DNA of 42,541 nt, taken from Clostridiales bacterium (GTDB lineage: Bacteria; Bacillota; Clostridia; Christensenellales; Aristaeellaceae). The stretch is from contig SVHD01000019.1 in NCBI GenBank assembly GCA_015056015.1, positions 1 through 42,541 on the forward strand, given 5' to 3'. The position numbers were made by a program, and so were the translations under genes. The notes below the pieces were generated by a model, which was not told where the DNA came from, did not search any database, and saw nothing but the letters and a program-made list of their open reading frames with translations. Below, one piece after another: positions 21,192 to 32,940 of the stretch (the stretch's first letter is position 1; each line of letters starts with the position of its first letter).

Positions 21192-22322
21192 TTATCCCTG
21201 GTGGAAAAGCACCGCCGCCGCCTGGGCGCTGATGCCCTCTTTTCTGCCTTCAAAGCCCATTTTTTCGGTGGTGGTGGCCTTGATGGATACCCGATCCAGG
21301 GGGATTTTCAGGCCTTTGGCCACTGTGGCCCGCATTTCATCCATATAAGGGGTCAGCTTAGGGGCCTGGGCGATGATGGTGACGTCCACATTGCCGATGG
21401 AGAAATCTTTCTCTTCCAGCACCCGCACCACTTCTTCCAGCAGCAGCATGGAAGAAATGCCCTTGTATTTTTCGGCGCTGTCGGGAAAAAGCTTGCCGAT
21501 ATCCCCCAGGGCGGCGGCGCCAAGCAGGGCGTCCATCAGCGCGTGCAGCGCCACATCGGCGTCGCTGTGGCCCAGCAACCCTTTTTCGTGGGGGATTTTC
21601 ACCCCGCAGAGCCATAAATCCCGGTTTTCCACCAATTGGTGGGCGTCATAGCCCGTGCCCATCCTGGGCAGAAGGGAAGCATTCATGCGCAAATCCTCCG
21701 GGGAAGTCAATTTGATATTATCGTAGCCCCCCATCACCAGATGCACGGGGTATCCCGCCGCTTCCATCAGGGCGGCGTCGTCGGTATAGCGCTGGGCGGC
21801 CTTTTCATGGGCGGCCAGCAGATCCTTCAGCCAAAATCCCTGGGGGGTCTGGGCGTGCCAGAGGGCGGCGCGATCGGGGGTTTCCAGTACCAGGCCCGTA
21901 TCATCCGTTTTTTTGATGGTATCCCGGGCAGGCACGGCGGCAACCCCGCTGCCGTTTTTTTCGATGCCGGCAAGCACATTCTGAATCGTTTCTTTTTTGA
22001 CAAAGGGCCGGGCGCCGTCATGAATCAATACGGCCTGGCAATCGGGGGAGAGGGCCTGCAGGCCGCAGAGGGCGGACGCCTGCCTGTCCGCGCCGCCGGG
22101 CACGATTTTATCGGCGGCAAGGCCGTATTGGGCAAGGGCGGCGGAAAAGAGATCCTCCTCGCCTGCACGGGTAACCAGCACGATTTCATTCACCAGGCCG
22201 GAAAAAGCCTGAAAGCATTTCACCACGGCGGGCACGCCATCCACCTGCAGCAAGGTTTTATTGCCCTTTGCGCCCATGCGCGTGCCGCTGCCGCCGCAGA
22301 GAATCAGGGCGGCGGAAATCAT
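21192..22322 (-). CDS. ispDF: Bifunctional IspD/IspF of the MEP isoprenoid pathway
   Basis: The 376-residue protein fuses two enzymes of non-mevalonate isoprenoid synthesis. Residues 1-222 are MEP cytidylyltransferase (IspD): [20 protein letters not shown] (nucleotide-binding loop), [19 protein letters not shown]. Residues about 226-376 are MEcPP synthase (IspF): [20 protein letters not shown] with metal ligands Asp and His, [35 protein letters not shown], and the closing [20 protein letters not shown]. The IspE step between them is elsewhere. The start overlaps the stop of the upstream DUF4364 gene by 4 bases (ATGA), so the genes are coupled. Confidence 0.95.
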   Translation of the reverse strand: MISAALILCGGSGTRMGAKGNKTLLQVDGVPAVVKCFQAFSGLVNEIVLVTRAGEEDLFSAALAQYGLAADKIVPGGADRQASALCGLQALSPDCQAVLIHDGARPFVKKETIQNVLAGIEKNGSGVAAVPARDTIKKTDDTGLVLETPDRAALWHAQTPQGFWLKDLLAAHEKAAQRYTDDAALMEAAGYPVHLVMGGYDNIKLTSPEDLRMNASLLPRMGTGYDAHQLVENRDLWLCGVKIPHEKGLLGHSDADVALHALMDALLGAAALGDIGKLFPDSAEKYKGISSMLLLEEVVRVLEEKDFSIGNVDVTIIAQAPKLTPYMDEMRATVAKGLKIPLDRVSIKATTTEKMGFEGRKEGISAQAAAVLFHQG

Positions 22323-22858
22323 GAATCTTCCTCCGTCAGCAGGCGGATCACCGTTTCATAGATTTCCCCGGCTTTTTTGGGCCATCTGGCCGCCAGCTGA
22401 TTGGCCAGATCCCGGCCGGGCAGGGAAAGGGTCAGCCGCATCATATCCATTTCCTGCTCGATAACGGAAAGGGTCAGTTCATATTCGCCGCGGCTTTTCT
22501 GCCTGGTTTCATGCAGATACTGGGCTTCCTCCTGGAATTTCTGCTTCCAGGCATGGCCCGTTTCTTCCAGCAGATCCTTGACGCTCTTGGGAACCCGGCT
22601 GCCAAAGAGGGCAAGGGCCTCTCTGCCGGCCTCGGTCACTTCGTAAAGATAGCCTGCCCGCTTTTTGCTGCGAACGGCCTGTCCCCGGGCGCAAAGATCG
22701 CCCAGGGCAAACATCATATCAAAATAATTCATCAGATCATGCTCAAAAAGAAATTGCAGCAGCTGCAATTCCGTGCAGGGGCAAAATACATTCAGGGAAT
22801 AAAGCACGATCAGGCGCTGCTCATCATCGGGCGCCCGGCGCGGGGGATGAAGGGTCAT
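22319..22858 (-). CDS. DUF4364 family winged-helix protein
   Basis: The 179-residue protein has an N-terminal winged-helix-like region ([20 protein letters not shown] ... [20 protein letters not shown], residues about 30-90) and a C-terminal helix-strand part ([20 protein letters not shown]). This matches the DUF4364 family, common in Clostridia and of unknown role, perhaps a small transcription regulator. GGAGG precedes the ATG. It is the first gene of an operon with ispDF (4-base overlap). A terminator-like hairpin lies in its leader. Confidence 0.75.
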   Translation of the reverse strand: MTLHPPRRAPDDEQRLIVLYSLNVFCPCTELQLLQFLFEHDLMNYFDMMFALGDLCARGQAVRSKKRAGYLYEVTEAGREALALFGSRVPKSVKDLLEETGHAWKQKFQEEAQYLHETRQKSRGEYELTLSVIEQEMDMMRLTLSLPGRDLANQLAARWPKKAGEIYETVIRLLTEEDS

Positions 22859-22910
22859 AAAATGCCTCCGTCAAATAAAAAAATATATCCGATATAATTA
22901 TTCTGAAAAA

Positions 22911-22940
22911 AGAAAAAAAATCCTGCCGTTTTCCGGCAGG
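22911..22940 (-). terminator. Terminator-like hairpin in the leader of the DUF4364-ispDF operon
   Basis: On the minus strand CCTGCCGGAAAACGGCAGG (7-8-bp stem, 4-base loop) is followed by A and eight T. No minus-strand gene lies upstream, since nifJ runs the other way, so it would act either against readthrough or as an attenuator for the operon 50 bases further on. Confidence 0.6.
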
Positions 22941-23036
22941 GAAGAAAAAAATACGGCGAATGGAAAAATAATCACGGAAAATGAAAAGGAATAAGAAATT
23001 TAAAGGAAAAGTATATGTTTTTTCTCGGCGGTTTGC

Positions 23037-23066
23037 TTGACAGAATCGCGTAAAAGGCCGTATAAT
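23037..23066 (+). promoter_or_regulatory. Promoter of nifJ
   Basis: TTGACA (23037-23042), 18 bases, TATAAT (23061-23066), 70 bases before the ATG; both hexamers are perfect consensus, fitting a highly expressed gene. Confidence 0.85.
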
Positions 23067-23121
23067 GTTGATTTGGAGAAGAGGCGGAGAATTTTATCAA
23101 TTCCCCGCTCCCATACATTAA

Positions 23122-26637
<3,516 letters not shown>

Positions 26638-26652
26638 TCGTCACAAATAATT

Positions 26653-26690
26653 GTGGGAGACGCTTCTCAGGAAGCGCCTCCCACTTTTTT
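26653..26690 (+). terminator. Terminator of nifJ
   Basis: GTGGGAGACGCTTC-TCAG-GAAGCGCCTCCCAC (14 bp, one mismatch) followed by six T, 16 bases after the stop. Confidence 0.85.
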
Positions 26691-26717
26691 GTTGCTGATT
26701 CCTGGACAGGCGTGGGC

Positions 26718-26767
26718 AGGGGGCTCCGCGCCCCCTGTACCCCGCGCCAGAGGAGATTCTCCTCTGG
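26718..26767 (+). repeat. GC-rich twin-hairpin intergenic element
   Basis: AGGGGGC-TCCGC-GCCCCCT (26718-26736) is followed by GTACCCCGCG and CCAGAGGAG-ATT-CTCCTCTGG (26747-26767). The pattern of a G5C stem, an ACCCCGC linker and a second stem recurs, from memory, in intergenic DNA of many gut bacteria. It differs from the main repeat family of this window. Confidence 0.5.
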
Positions 26768-26861
26768 ACTCCGGCCTGCGATGAAAATTGGCTGGTTGCA
26801 CATTGGGATTTCCGCACAAAACTTGGGGAAATGAAAAGAAATTTATCCACGGGCAAACCGA

Positions 26862-26918
26862 AAACAAAAAAACGGCGCGGGAGAGAATGAATTCTCTCCG
26901 CTGCCGTTATTTTTGTTT
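26862..26918. terminator. Long bidirectional hairpin in the nifJ-GerMN gap
   Basis: AAACAAAAAAACGGC...GGAGAGAAT-GA-ATTCTCTCC...GCCGTTATTTTTGTTT: an inner 9-bp perfect stem, a 3-base internal loop, a 5-bp stem, then A/T-rich arms giving a T-run on both strands. Further small palindromes follow (GATGC-TTT-GCATC; GGGCGGCAT-CA-ATGCCGCCC). The rest of the 627-base gap 26638-27264 shows no convincing gene. Confidence 0.55.
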
Positions 26919-27141
26919 TCCGGATGCTTTGCATCTGGTGGGCGGCATCAATGCCGCCCAGCCCGTGGATGTCGACAACAAAGTTTCTTTTTGAAAAAAT
27001 GACAGGATAGTTGTCAAACGTTCCCTGCGCATCAGCGGGGAATTGTTTGTTTATAAGTACTCCCGTTCCGCTACCGGGTCCGGGGAAAATGTCCCTGATA
27101 CCGGGTATGGGGTGAATAAACCCCGTTCGTTTCCTTTGCTT

Positions 27142-27243
27142 CACTGGTACGCATGTGGCTGAAGTGACGTCCGGCAAAATCCAGAATGGCTTTCTTGGAG
27201 GGGGCGGGGAGGGATTCTTTGGCCACAAAGAATCTCTCCCCGC
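27142..27243 (+). repeat. Dispersed hairpin repeat, copy 9 (full)
   Basis: Head CACTGGTACGCATG, core ATCCAGAATGGC-TTTCTTGGAGG, tail hairpin GCGGGGAGGGATTCTTTG pairing with CAAAGAATCTCTCCCCGC (one G-U). It lies just beyond the stop of the convergent GerMN gene. Confidence 0.8.
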
Positions 27244-27264
27244 AAATATCCCCCTCTTCCATGC

Positions 27265-28311
27265 TCAATCCATTTCGATCACGCCGGGGTAGTAGGTCAT
27301 GATATCGGTATCCTGATTGAGGAAGGTGGATTGGGCCTGTTCCGGGGGCTGGTATTCCTTGCCCTCCACGGCGATTTTCACCTGCTTGACGCCGGGGAAC
27401 TGGGCGGCGGTAAAGAGGACGGCCCTGAGGGCCTGCACGCCGTTTTCACCTTCTGCGGCCGCCATAAATTCCTTGGTGAAATTGATGGTGACCACGCCAT
27501 TTTTCATGCTCACCCCAAGCAGACCGCAATCCTTGGGCAGGGGCGAGGAAAGGCCGCTGTCTGCCCGGGGGCCCTTGGCCAATTCCAGCATGGCGGTGGT
27601 GATATCCGCATCGGAAAAGACGGTGCGGGTGACCGGCACCAGCATGCGCCCGGTGGCGGAGGGAAAATACAACTGCACGGTATTGGCCCCGGCGGAGGAC
27701 AGGGTTTCCACGCTTTCCAGATTCAGATTCTGCCCGGTGAATACGCCGCTGACGTCGGTGCCATAGGTGAGCTTGCTGCGCTTTTGCCCATCGAAGAGGA
27801 AGGAAACCTCCTGCACGGAATCAAATTCGCATAAGGTTTGGGCCACGGAATGCACCATCAGCATTTCCTGCTCCGCATTCTGGCAGGAAAGGGCCTCTTT
27901 GGATAAATCCACCCGCGCCTTGCCATCGGCAATATTCAGATCCAGGGTGGTGCCTTCGGGAATGGTGGTTTTCAGGCCCAGCCTTGCCGCCGCCAGATCA
28001 TTGGCGCCGGAGGCCACCATCAGGGAAAGGGTGGCCTTGGCAACCCCATCCGTTTTATCGATCTGCCGGGTGACCGGCACCAGATAGCCCTCCCCATCCT
28101 GATAATAAACCACGGTGGCCTGGGTTTGGGCGGAGGAAAGGCGGGTAGTATCTGATAAGACGGGAATCTGATCCAGGGGCTCTTCATATTGGGTGGTAAT
28201 AGCCTGATCCTGATTAAGTGCCAGGGCCACCACCAGCGCCGAAGCGCACAGAATCAGCATCCGTTCCACATCCACCCGTCGGATATTCAATTTCCATTTT
28301 GTTTTCGTCAT
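27265..28311 (-). CDS. Membrane-anchored protein with two GerMN domains
   Basis: From the ATG at 28311 (AAGGAG 8 bases upstream; a GTG at 28320 is less well placed) the product has 348 residues. A short cytoplasmic N-terminus with basic residues precedes one helix (about 18-38, VERMLILCASALVVALALNQ). Two GerMN ('sporulation and spore germination') repeats follow: about 65-190 (ATVVYYQDGEGYLVPVTRQI ... TTLDLNIADGKARVDLSKEA) and about 210-335 (NTVQLYFPSATGRMLVPVTR ... GVSMKNGVVTINFTKEFMAA). Each has the 'V.vyY......LvPv.R' start and 'g.a.vdls.e' end. GerM is a sporulation-linked peptidoglycan protein in Bacillus; here the gene only indicates spore-former ancestry. It is divergent from the metNIQ unit. 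Confidence 0.85.
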   Translation of the reverse strand: MTKTKWKLNIRRVDVERMLILCASALVVALALNQDQAITTQYEEPLDQIPVLSDTTRLSSAQTQATVVYYQDGEGYLVPVTRQIDKTDGVAKATLSLMVASGANDLAAARLGLKTTIPEGTTLDLNIADGKARVDLSKEALSCQNAEQEMLMVHSVAQTLCEFDSVQEVSFLFDGQKRSKLTYGTDVSGVFTGQNLNLESVETLSSAGANTVQLYFPSATGRMLVPVTRTVFSDADITTAMLELAKGPRADSGLSSPLPKDCGLLGVSMKNGVVTINFTKEFMAAAEGENGVQALRAVLFTAAQFPGVKQVKIAVEGKEYQPPEQAQSTFLNQDTDIMTYYPGVIEMD

Positions 28312-28464
28312 GCTGCACACTCCTTCAAGATGTCCTTGCGCCTATATGTATGTGGCAGGAGGGGATGGGTATGCGTAATTCCTTGCAAAAACTTCATCCG
28401 TGTCTTTTCATTGTATTTTGGTATGATATGGGGGAATTTTACAAGTTTCGCTCCTCCTTTTCTA

Positions 28465-28493
28465 TTGACAAACGGCTGAAAAGCCGATATACT
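28465..28493 (+). promoter_or_regulatory. Promoter of the leader peptide-metNIQ transcript
   Basis: TTGACA (28465-28470), 17 bases, TATACT (28488-28493). The spacer contains the dyad CGGCT-GAAA-AGCCG (28473-28486), which could be a repressor site. Transcription would start near 28500, 38 bases before the leader ORF. Confidence 0.75.
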
Positions 28494-28537
28494 TTTTTCA
28501 TCCTTGGTAATGCTTGAAAGAAAGGGGATGCCATTTG

Positions 28538-28645
28538 ATGCAGTTCGTAGCGGCCATGATGATGGAAATGCAGATGTACATGTGCAGCATGTGCATGCGT
28601 TGCTACGCGCTGAATCATGGCCGCCTCTCTTCCGCCCCGGTATAA
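28538..28645 (+). CDS. Methionine-rich leader peptide of metNIQ (attenuation candidate)
   Basis: A 35-codon ORF, MQFVAAMMMEMQMYMCSMCM then RCYALNHGRLSSAPV, has Met at positions 1, 7, 8, 9, 11, 13, 15, 18 and 20 and Cys at 16, 19 and 22. AAGGGG lies about 10 bases upstream. The Met codons lie within and just after GCGGCCATGAT (28550-28560), which pairs perfectly with ATCATGGCCGC (28614-28624). A second hairpin, CCCCG(G)TATA with TATACGGGG, overlaps the ORF end (28635-28664), and an intrinsic terminator follows at 28671. The next gene is the methionine transporter metN. The layout is that of amino-acid leader peptides such as those of trp or his: ribosomes stalling at Met codons would melt the first stem. 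No S-box or T-box sequence is seen. Confidence 0.7.
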   Translation: MQFVAAMMMEMQMYMCSMCMRCYALNHGRLSSAPV

Positions 28646-28670
28646 GTTTATTGGCTATACGGGGATAGAC

Positions 28671-28702
28671 AGCAGGAAGCAGATGCGCTTCCTGCTTTTT
28701 TT
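28671..28702 (+). terminator. Attenuator-type terminator between leader peptide and metN
   Basis: AGCAGGAAGC-AGATGC-GCTTCCTGCT, a 10-bp perfect stem followed by six T, located 25 bases after the leader stop codon and 30 bases before the metN start. Placed here it must be escaped for metNIQ expression. Confidence 0.85.
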
Positions 28703-28731
28703 ATAGCTGTGGAAAGGAAAGGGAAAGAAAC

Positions 28732-29772
28732 GTGATCGAATTACAGCATGTCAGCAAGCATTTCGGCGGTGAAAAGGGCGTGCATGCCGTGCGGGATGTG
28801 AGCCTGAAAATCAACCGGGGCGAAATTTTCGGCATTGTGGGCTTCTCCGGCGCCGGCAAATCCACCCTGGTCCGCTGCATCAATATGCTGGAAAAGCCCA
28901 CGGAGGGCAAGGTTTTCGTGGATGGCAAGGAACTTACCAGCCTCAAGGGCAGGGCCCTCAATCAGGAGCGGAAAAAGATCGGCATGATTTTTCAGCAGTT
29001 CAACCTTTTCGCTACCCGCACCGTGCTGGATAATGTTTCCTTCCCCCTGCGCTATTCGGGGATGAGCCGCAAGGCCATCCGGGAAAAGGCCGTTTCGCTG
29101 CTCAAATTCGTGGAACTGGAGGATAAAATCGACGCCTATCCCTCCCAGCTTTCAGGCGGGCAGAAGCAGCGGGTGGCCATCGCCCGGGCCCTGGCCAGCG
29201 ATCCCAAGGTGCTGCTTTGCGATGAAGCCACCTCCGCCCTGGATCCCCAGACCACCACTTCCATCCTGAAGCTGCTCAAAAAGCTCAATGCGGAAACGGG
29301 CATCACCATCGTGGTGATCACCCATCAGATGCAGGTGGTCAAGGAACTTTGCCAGCGGGTGGCCGTGATGGAAAAGGGCAAGGTGGTGGAGGAAGGCGAG
29401 GTTTATTCCATCTTTGCCGGGCCTAAAAAGCCCATCACCCAATCCTTTATCAATACCGCATCCAATCTTTCCCGGGTACAGGAATTTATCGAGGAAAACC
29501 CCGCTTTTTCCCAGCTCAATCCCGGAGAAAAGATTATCCGCCTCAAATATCTGGATACCAGCGCGGCGGAAGCCCTGGTTTCCAGCCTTTCCCGGGAATT
29601 CGGGGTGGATCTGAATATTATCTTTGGCAATATCGATTGGATTGGCAATCATCTGCTGGGTGAATTGATCGTGATTGCCAGCGGCAAGACGGAAAATATC
29701 CCTGCCGCCATCGAATATCTGCAGAATAAGAACGTGGAAGTGGAGGTGATATCCCATGATGACCCTGCTTGA
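28732..29772 (+). CDS. metN: Methionine ABC transporter ATP-binding protein
   Basis: The 346-residue protein starts at GTG 28732 (GGAAAGGGAAAG upstream). ABC motifs are complete: Walker A GFSGAGKST (37-45), Q-loop MIFQQFNLF, signature LSGGQKQR, Walker B VLLCDEATSALD and the H-switch ITHQM. Residues about 265-346 form the NIL/ACT-like domain (EKIIRLKYLDTSAAEALVSS ... NIPAAIEYLQNKNVEVEVIS), which in E. coli MetN binds methionine and inhibits transport from inside. It therefore drives D/L-methionine (or related) import with feedback control. The stop overlaps metI by 17 bases. It follows the leader peptide and terminator. Confidence 0.93.
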   Translation: MIELQHVSKHFGGEKGVHAVRDVSLKINRGEIFGIVGFSGAGKSTLVRCINMLEKPTEGKVFVDGKELTSLKGRALNQERKKIGMIFQQFNLFATRTVLDNVSFPLRYSGMSRKAIREKAVSLLKFVELEDKIDAYPSQLSGGQKQRVAIARALASDPKVLLCDEATSALDPQTTTSILKLLKKLNAETGITIVVITHQMQVVKELCQRVAVMEKGKVVEEGEVYSIFAGPKKPITQSFINTASNLSRVQEFIEENPAFSQLNPGEKIIRLKYLDTSAAEALVSSLSREFGVDLNIIFGNIDWIGNHLLGELIVIASGKTENIPAAIEYLQNKNVEVEVISHDDPA

Positions 29773-30436
29773 AAAATGGTTTCCCCATGTGGTGGATAAG
29801 CCGGCAAAATTCCTGGAAAGCATTCAGGAAACGCTGGTAATGACCGGCTGGGCCGGGGGGCTGATGCTGGTTTTCGGCCTGATTCTGGGGGTATTGCTGA
29901 TCGTTACCAAAAAGGGCGGCATTCTGGAATGTCCCGTAGCCTTTCAGATTCTGGATAAAGCGGTGAATCTTTTCCGCTCCATCCCCTTCGTGATCCTCAT
30001 CGCCTTCCTGATGAATATCACCAAGGCGATCATGGGCACCCGCATCGGCATCAAGGGCGTGATTGTTCCCCTGGTGGTGGGCTCCGTTCCCTTCTTTTCC
30101 CGCCAGGTGGAAAGCGCCCTGGCCGGGGTGAATCCCGGGCTGATTGAGGCCGCCAAGGCCATGGGCGTAGGCCCCGTCGGGATCATCTTCCGGGTATATC
30201 TTCGGGAAGGCCTGGCCGCCATTGCGCGGGGCGCTACCATTACCCTCATTTCCCTCATCGGCCTTACCGCCATGGCCGGCTATGTCGGCGCCGGCGGCCT
30301 GGGGGATTACGCCATTACCTACGGCTACAATTACAATCGCATGGATATCGTATGGGCCTCGGTGATCGTGATCGTCATCATCGTCACCGTCATTCAGTTT
30401 ATCGGCACGCTCATCGCCAAAAAGGCAACCCACTAA
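29756..30436 (+). CDS. metI: Methionine ABC transporter permease
   Basis: The 226-residue protein has five predicted membrane helices and the MetI-type permease layout, starting MMTLLEKWFPHVVDKPAKFL. The coupling (EAA) loop is visible as NPGLIEAAKAMGVGPVGIIF followed by RVYLREGL, which docks onto MetN. The end, ITLISLIGLTAMAGYVGAGG then LGDYAITYGYNYNRMDIVW, is characteristic of MetI. It overlaps metN by 17 bases and is followed after 28 bases by metQ. Confidence 0.93.
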   Translation: MMTLLEKWFPHVVDKPAKFLESIQETLVMTGWAGGLMLVFGLILGVLLIVTKKGGILECPVAFQILDKAVNLFRSIPFVILIAFLMNITKAIMGTRIGIKGVIVPLVVGSVPFFSRQVESALAGVNPGLIEAAKAMGVGPVGIIFRVYLREGLAAIARGATITLISLIGLTAMAGYVGAGGLGDYAITYGYNYNRMDIVWASVIVIVIIVTVIQFIGTLIAKKATH

Positions 30437-30464
30437 TCAACAAGAATTATTTGGAGGTATCATA

Positions 30465-31292
30465 ATGAAAAAGGTATTTGCGTTCATTCTGGCTCTTTCC
30501 CTGATCTGCTGCTCTTCTTTTGCCCTGGCGGATGAAAAAACCAAGGTTTCCATCGGCGTGACCGGCGCTTTCTACGAAGATCTGTGGGCCCCTGCCATTG
30601 AAGCGCTGGCCAAGGAAAATATCATTGTGGAACTGGAACAGTTTTCTGATTTTGCCCTGCCCAACAACGCCCTGAATGATGGCTCCATCAGCATGAATGC
30701 TTTCCAGCATCACGCCTATTTCAACAATGACACCCAAACCAACGGCTATGATCTTTCCGTGCTGGCGGATACCTTTGTGATCACCATGAACATTTATTCC
30801 GCCAAATTCGATACCATTGAAGATCTGGTGGCTGCCGCCAATGAGGGCAAGAAGCTCACCGTGGTGGTGCCCAATGATGCCACCAATTACGGCCGCGCCC
30901 TGATCCTGCTGGCCAATGCGGGCCTGATCACCCTGAATGAATACGAAGGCACCCCCAACATTGAAAACATCGTGGACGCCAAGGTGGAACTGGAGCCCGT
31001 CAATGCGGCCATGACCTATCAGTTCCTCACCGAAGTGGACGCCGCCGTCATCAACGGCAATTATGCCGCCAGCTACGGTGTGGATCCCGAAAGCGCCATC
31101 TTCTATGAAGAAATTGATCTGACCAACGAATCCTTCATCTGCGTTATCGCCGTCCGTACCCAGGATATCGAAAATCCCGTCTACAAGCGGGTGGCCGAAG
31201 TATTCTGCTCCGATGTGACCGGCGAAGTGGCCAACACCGATTTCAAGGGCTTCTTCCACCTGGTCTGGGAAGCCGACAAGGCCGCGGAGTAA
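30465..31292 (+). CDS. metQ: Methionine-binding protein of the ABC transporter
   Basis: The 275-residue protein has a signal peptide (MKKVFAFILALSLICCSSFA, cleavage near ALA-DE). Cys15/Cys16 do not form a standard lipobox, so membrane anchoring by lipid is uncertain. The mature part is of NlpA/MetQ type: KVSIGVTGAFYEDLWAPAIE, VELEQFSDFALPNNALNDGS, MNAFQHHAYFNN, VVVPNDATNYGRALILLANA, and AAVINGNYAASYGVDPESAI. The family usually reads 'D.NyFQH'; here it is SMNAFQHHAYF. It captures methionine outside the membrane. AGGAGG-like GGAGG precedes the ATG. Confidence 0.9.
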   Translation: MKKVFAFILALSLICCSSFALADEKTKVSIGVTGAFYEDLWAPAIEALAKENIIVELEQFSDFALPNNALNDGSISMNAFQHHAYFNNDTQTNGYDLSVLADTFVITMNIYSAKFDTIEDLVAAANEGKKLTVVVPNDATNYGRALILLANAGLITLNEYEGTPNIENIVDAKVELEPVNAAMTYQFLTEVDAAVINGNYAASYGVDPESAIFYEEIDLTNESFICVIAVRTQDIENPVYKRVAEVFCSDVTGEVANTDFKGFFHLVWEADKAAE

Positions 31293-31315
31293 GGGAACGG
31301 AGGAGAGGGGGAACT

Positions 31316-31420
31316 CTGGGGAAACCATTCTTTGTGACCAAAGAACGGTTTCCCCAGGCCCCTTCCAAGAAAGTTATACTGGATACGGCTTGACTGCAGA
31401 AAATCCGCTTGTGTGCCAGT
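31316..31420 (-). repeat. Dispersed hairpin repeat, copy 10 (full)
   Basis: Read on the minus strand: head CACTGGCACACAAGCGGATT, core ATCCAGTATAAC-TTTCTTGGAAGG, hairpin CTGGGGAAACCGTTCTTTG with CAAAGAATGGTTTCCCCAG (one G-U in this direction). The arms are identical to those of copy 7, 12 kb away. Confidence 0.8.
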
Positions 31421-31445
31421 GAAGCAACGGAATGTTTTCTCGGGT

Positions 31446-31506
31446 CCCTTCCAAGAAAGTTATACTGGATTTTGATTGGCTGCAAAGAATCGACTTGTGT
31501 GCCAGT
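31446..31506 (-). repeat. Dispersed hairpin repeat, copy 11 (head and core, hairpin lost)
   Basis: On the minus strand ACTGGCACACAAGTCGATTC ... ATCCAGTATAACTTTCTTGG as in copy 10, but the tail hairpin is absent: the sequence changes after GGAAGGGA. It lies 86 bases from copy 10 in the same orientation. The remaining bases to 31565 contain a short direct repeat (ATTCCGCATTT twice) and the AGGTTG start region of the next gene. Confidence 0.65.
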
Positions 31507-31565
31507 AAAACAAATTTCAATTCCGAATTCCGCATTTCGAATTCCGCATTTTTTCCGGAGGTTGT

Positions 31566-32930
31566 ATGAATCGTTTATTTGATCTGATCCCGGATAAAGA
31601 CCGGGTGCTCCTCGGCAATATTGAAGACAAGTATTTATCCGATACGCTGGGCCGGCTCAAGGGCACGGCGGCGGCGCTGGTTTTCCCTGTATCCACGGAG
31701 GAAGTATCCGCCGTGATGAAATTCGCCTATGAAAATCATCTGCCGGTAACGCCCCGCGGCGCAGGCACCAATCTGGTAGGCTCCACCGTGCCCCACGGCC
31801 AGGGCATCATCCTGGATCTGTCGCTGATGAATCATATCCTTTCCGTGGATGAGGAAACCTTCACCGCCGTGGTGGAGCCTGGCGTGATGCTGCAGGATTT
31901 CCAGGCCCACGTGGAAAGCCTGGGGCTTTTCTATCCGCCGGATCCCGGCGAAAAGCAATCCACCCTGGCGGGCAATATCGCCACCAATGCCGGCGGCATG
32001 CGGGCGGTAAAATACGGGGTTACCCGGGATTACGTCCGGGGGCTGGAGGTCGTGCTTGCCGACGGCCGGGTGATTCAGGCGGGCACCAAGAATGTCAAGG
32101 ACGCCAGCGGCCTGGCCCTGAAGCAATTCTTTATCGGTTCCGAGGGCACCCTGGGCGTGATCACCAAGTGCATTCTCAAGCTGGTGCCCAAGCCCGAGGC
32201 CTCCCTTTCCGTGCTTTTGCCCTACGATGATCTGAAAACGGGCATCCGCAGCGTACACGCCATTATCAAGAGCAATATCGGCCCCACGGCCATTGAATTT
32301 ATTGAGCGCAGCGTGGTGGAGCTGGGGGAAAAATACACCGGCGTTTCCTTCCCCTGTCCCCAGGCCCAGGCCTATATTCTGCTTACCTTTGACGGCTTTG
32401 CCGATCAGGTGGAATCCGCCGCCCGCCGGGTGGAAGCGGTGGCGAAAAATACCGGGGCCATTGAATGCATTCCCATGAAGGATCCGGCCTTGGCGGCAGA
32501 TATCTGGCGGGTGCGGGGCTGCTTTGTGAAGGCGGTGGAGGCCGTGTCCGAGCAGGAGCCGGTGGATCTGGTGGTGCCCATTGATCAGACCGCGGAATTC
32601 ATTTCCTTCGTTCATGAAACGGAAGAAAAAAGCGGCGTGAAGATGATTTCCTTCGGCCATGCCGGGGATGGCAACGTGCATCTTTGCGTAATGCGGGAAG
32701 ACAGGGATGACGCGACCTGGGAAAAGGATCTGCACGAAGTGATGCATATCCTCTATGACAAGGCCTATTCCCTGGGCGGGCTCACCTCCGGGGAGCACGG
32801 GGTGGGCATTGCCAAGCGCCCCTATTTCCTGAAAAACACCGATCCGGAAAATCTTTCCGTCATGCGCGCCATCAAGGCCGCCCTGGATGACAGGCATATT
32901 CTCAACGATCATATTTCCTATTTGAAATGA
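31566..32930 (+). CDS. FAD-dependent 2-hydroxyacid dehydrogenase (GlcD/D-lactate dehydrogenase family)
   Basis: The 454-residue protein has the PCMH-type FAD domain at about 35-215 (PVTPRGAGTNLVGSTVPHGQ, FYPPDPGEKQSTLAGNIATN, AGGMRAVKYGVTRDYVRGLE, IGSEGTLGVIT) and the C-terminal oxidase domain at about 215-454 (FGHAGDGNVHLCVMR with metal-binding His, and GEHGVGIAKRPYF). Family members oxidise D-2-hydroxy acids (glycolate, D-lactate, and others) to 2-keto acids. CGGAGG precedes the ATG. An aminotransferase starts 10 bases after its stop, so the pair can turn a hydroxy acid into an amino acid. Next to metNIQ the substrate may be the hydroxy analogue of methionine, but D-lactate is equally possible from sequence. 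Confidence 0.88.
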   Translation: MNRLFDLIPDKDRVLLGNIEDKYLSDTLGRLKGTAAALVFPVSTEEVSAVMKFAYENHLPVTPRGAGTNLVGSTVPHGQGIILDLSLMNHILSVDEETFTAVVEPGVMLQDFQAHVESLGLFYPPDPGEKQSTLAGNIATNAGGMRAVKYGVTRDYVRGLEVVLADGRVIQAGTKNVKDASGLALKQFFIGSEGTLGVITKCILKLVPKPEASLSVLLPYDDLKTGIRSVHAIIKSNIGPTAIEFIERSVVELGEKYTGVSFPCPQAQAYILLTFDGFADQVESAARRVEAVAKNTGAIECIPMKDPALAADIWRVRGCFVKAVEAVSEQEPVDLVVPIDQTAEFISFVHETEEKSGVKMISFGHAGDGNVHLCVMREDRDDATWEKDLHEVMHILYDKAYSLGGLTSGEHGVGIAKRPYFLKNTDPENLSVMRAIKAALDDRHILNDHISYLK

Positions 32931-32940
32931 GGAATTTCCG

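Noticed and set aside
28500-28734. SAM (S-box) riboswitch or Met T-box upstream of metN
   Set aside because: Neither the S-box core (GAGG...GCAACC) nor a T-box GGTACC sequence is present in the leader.
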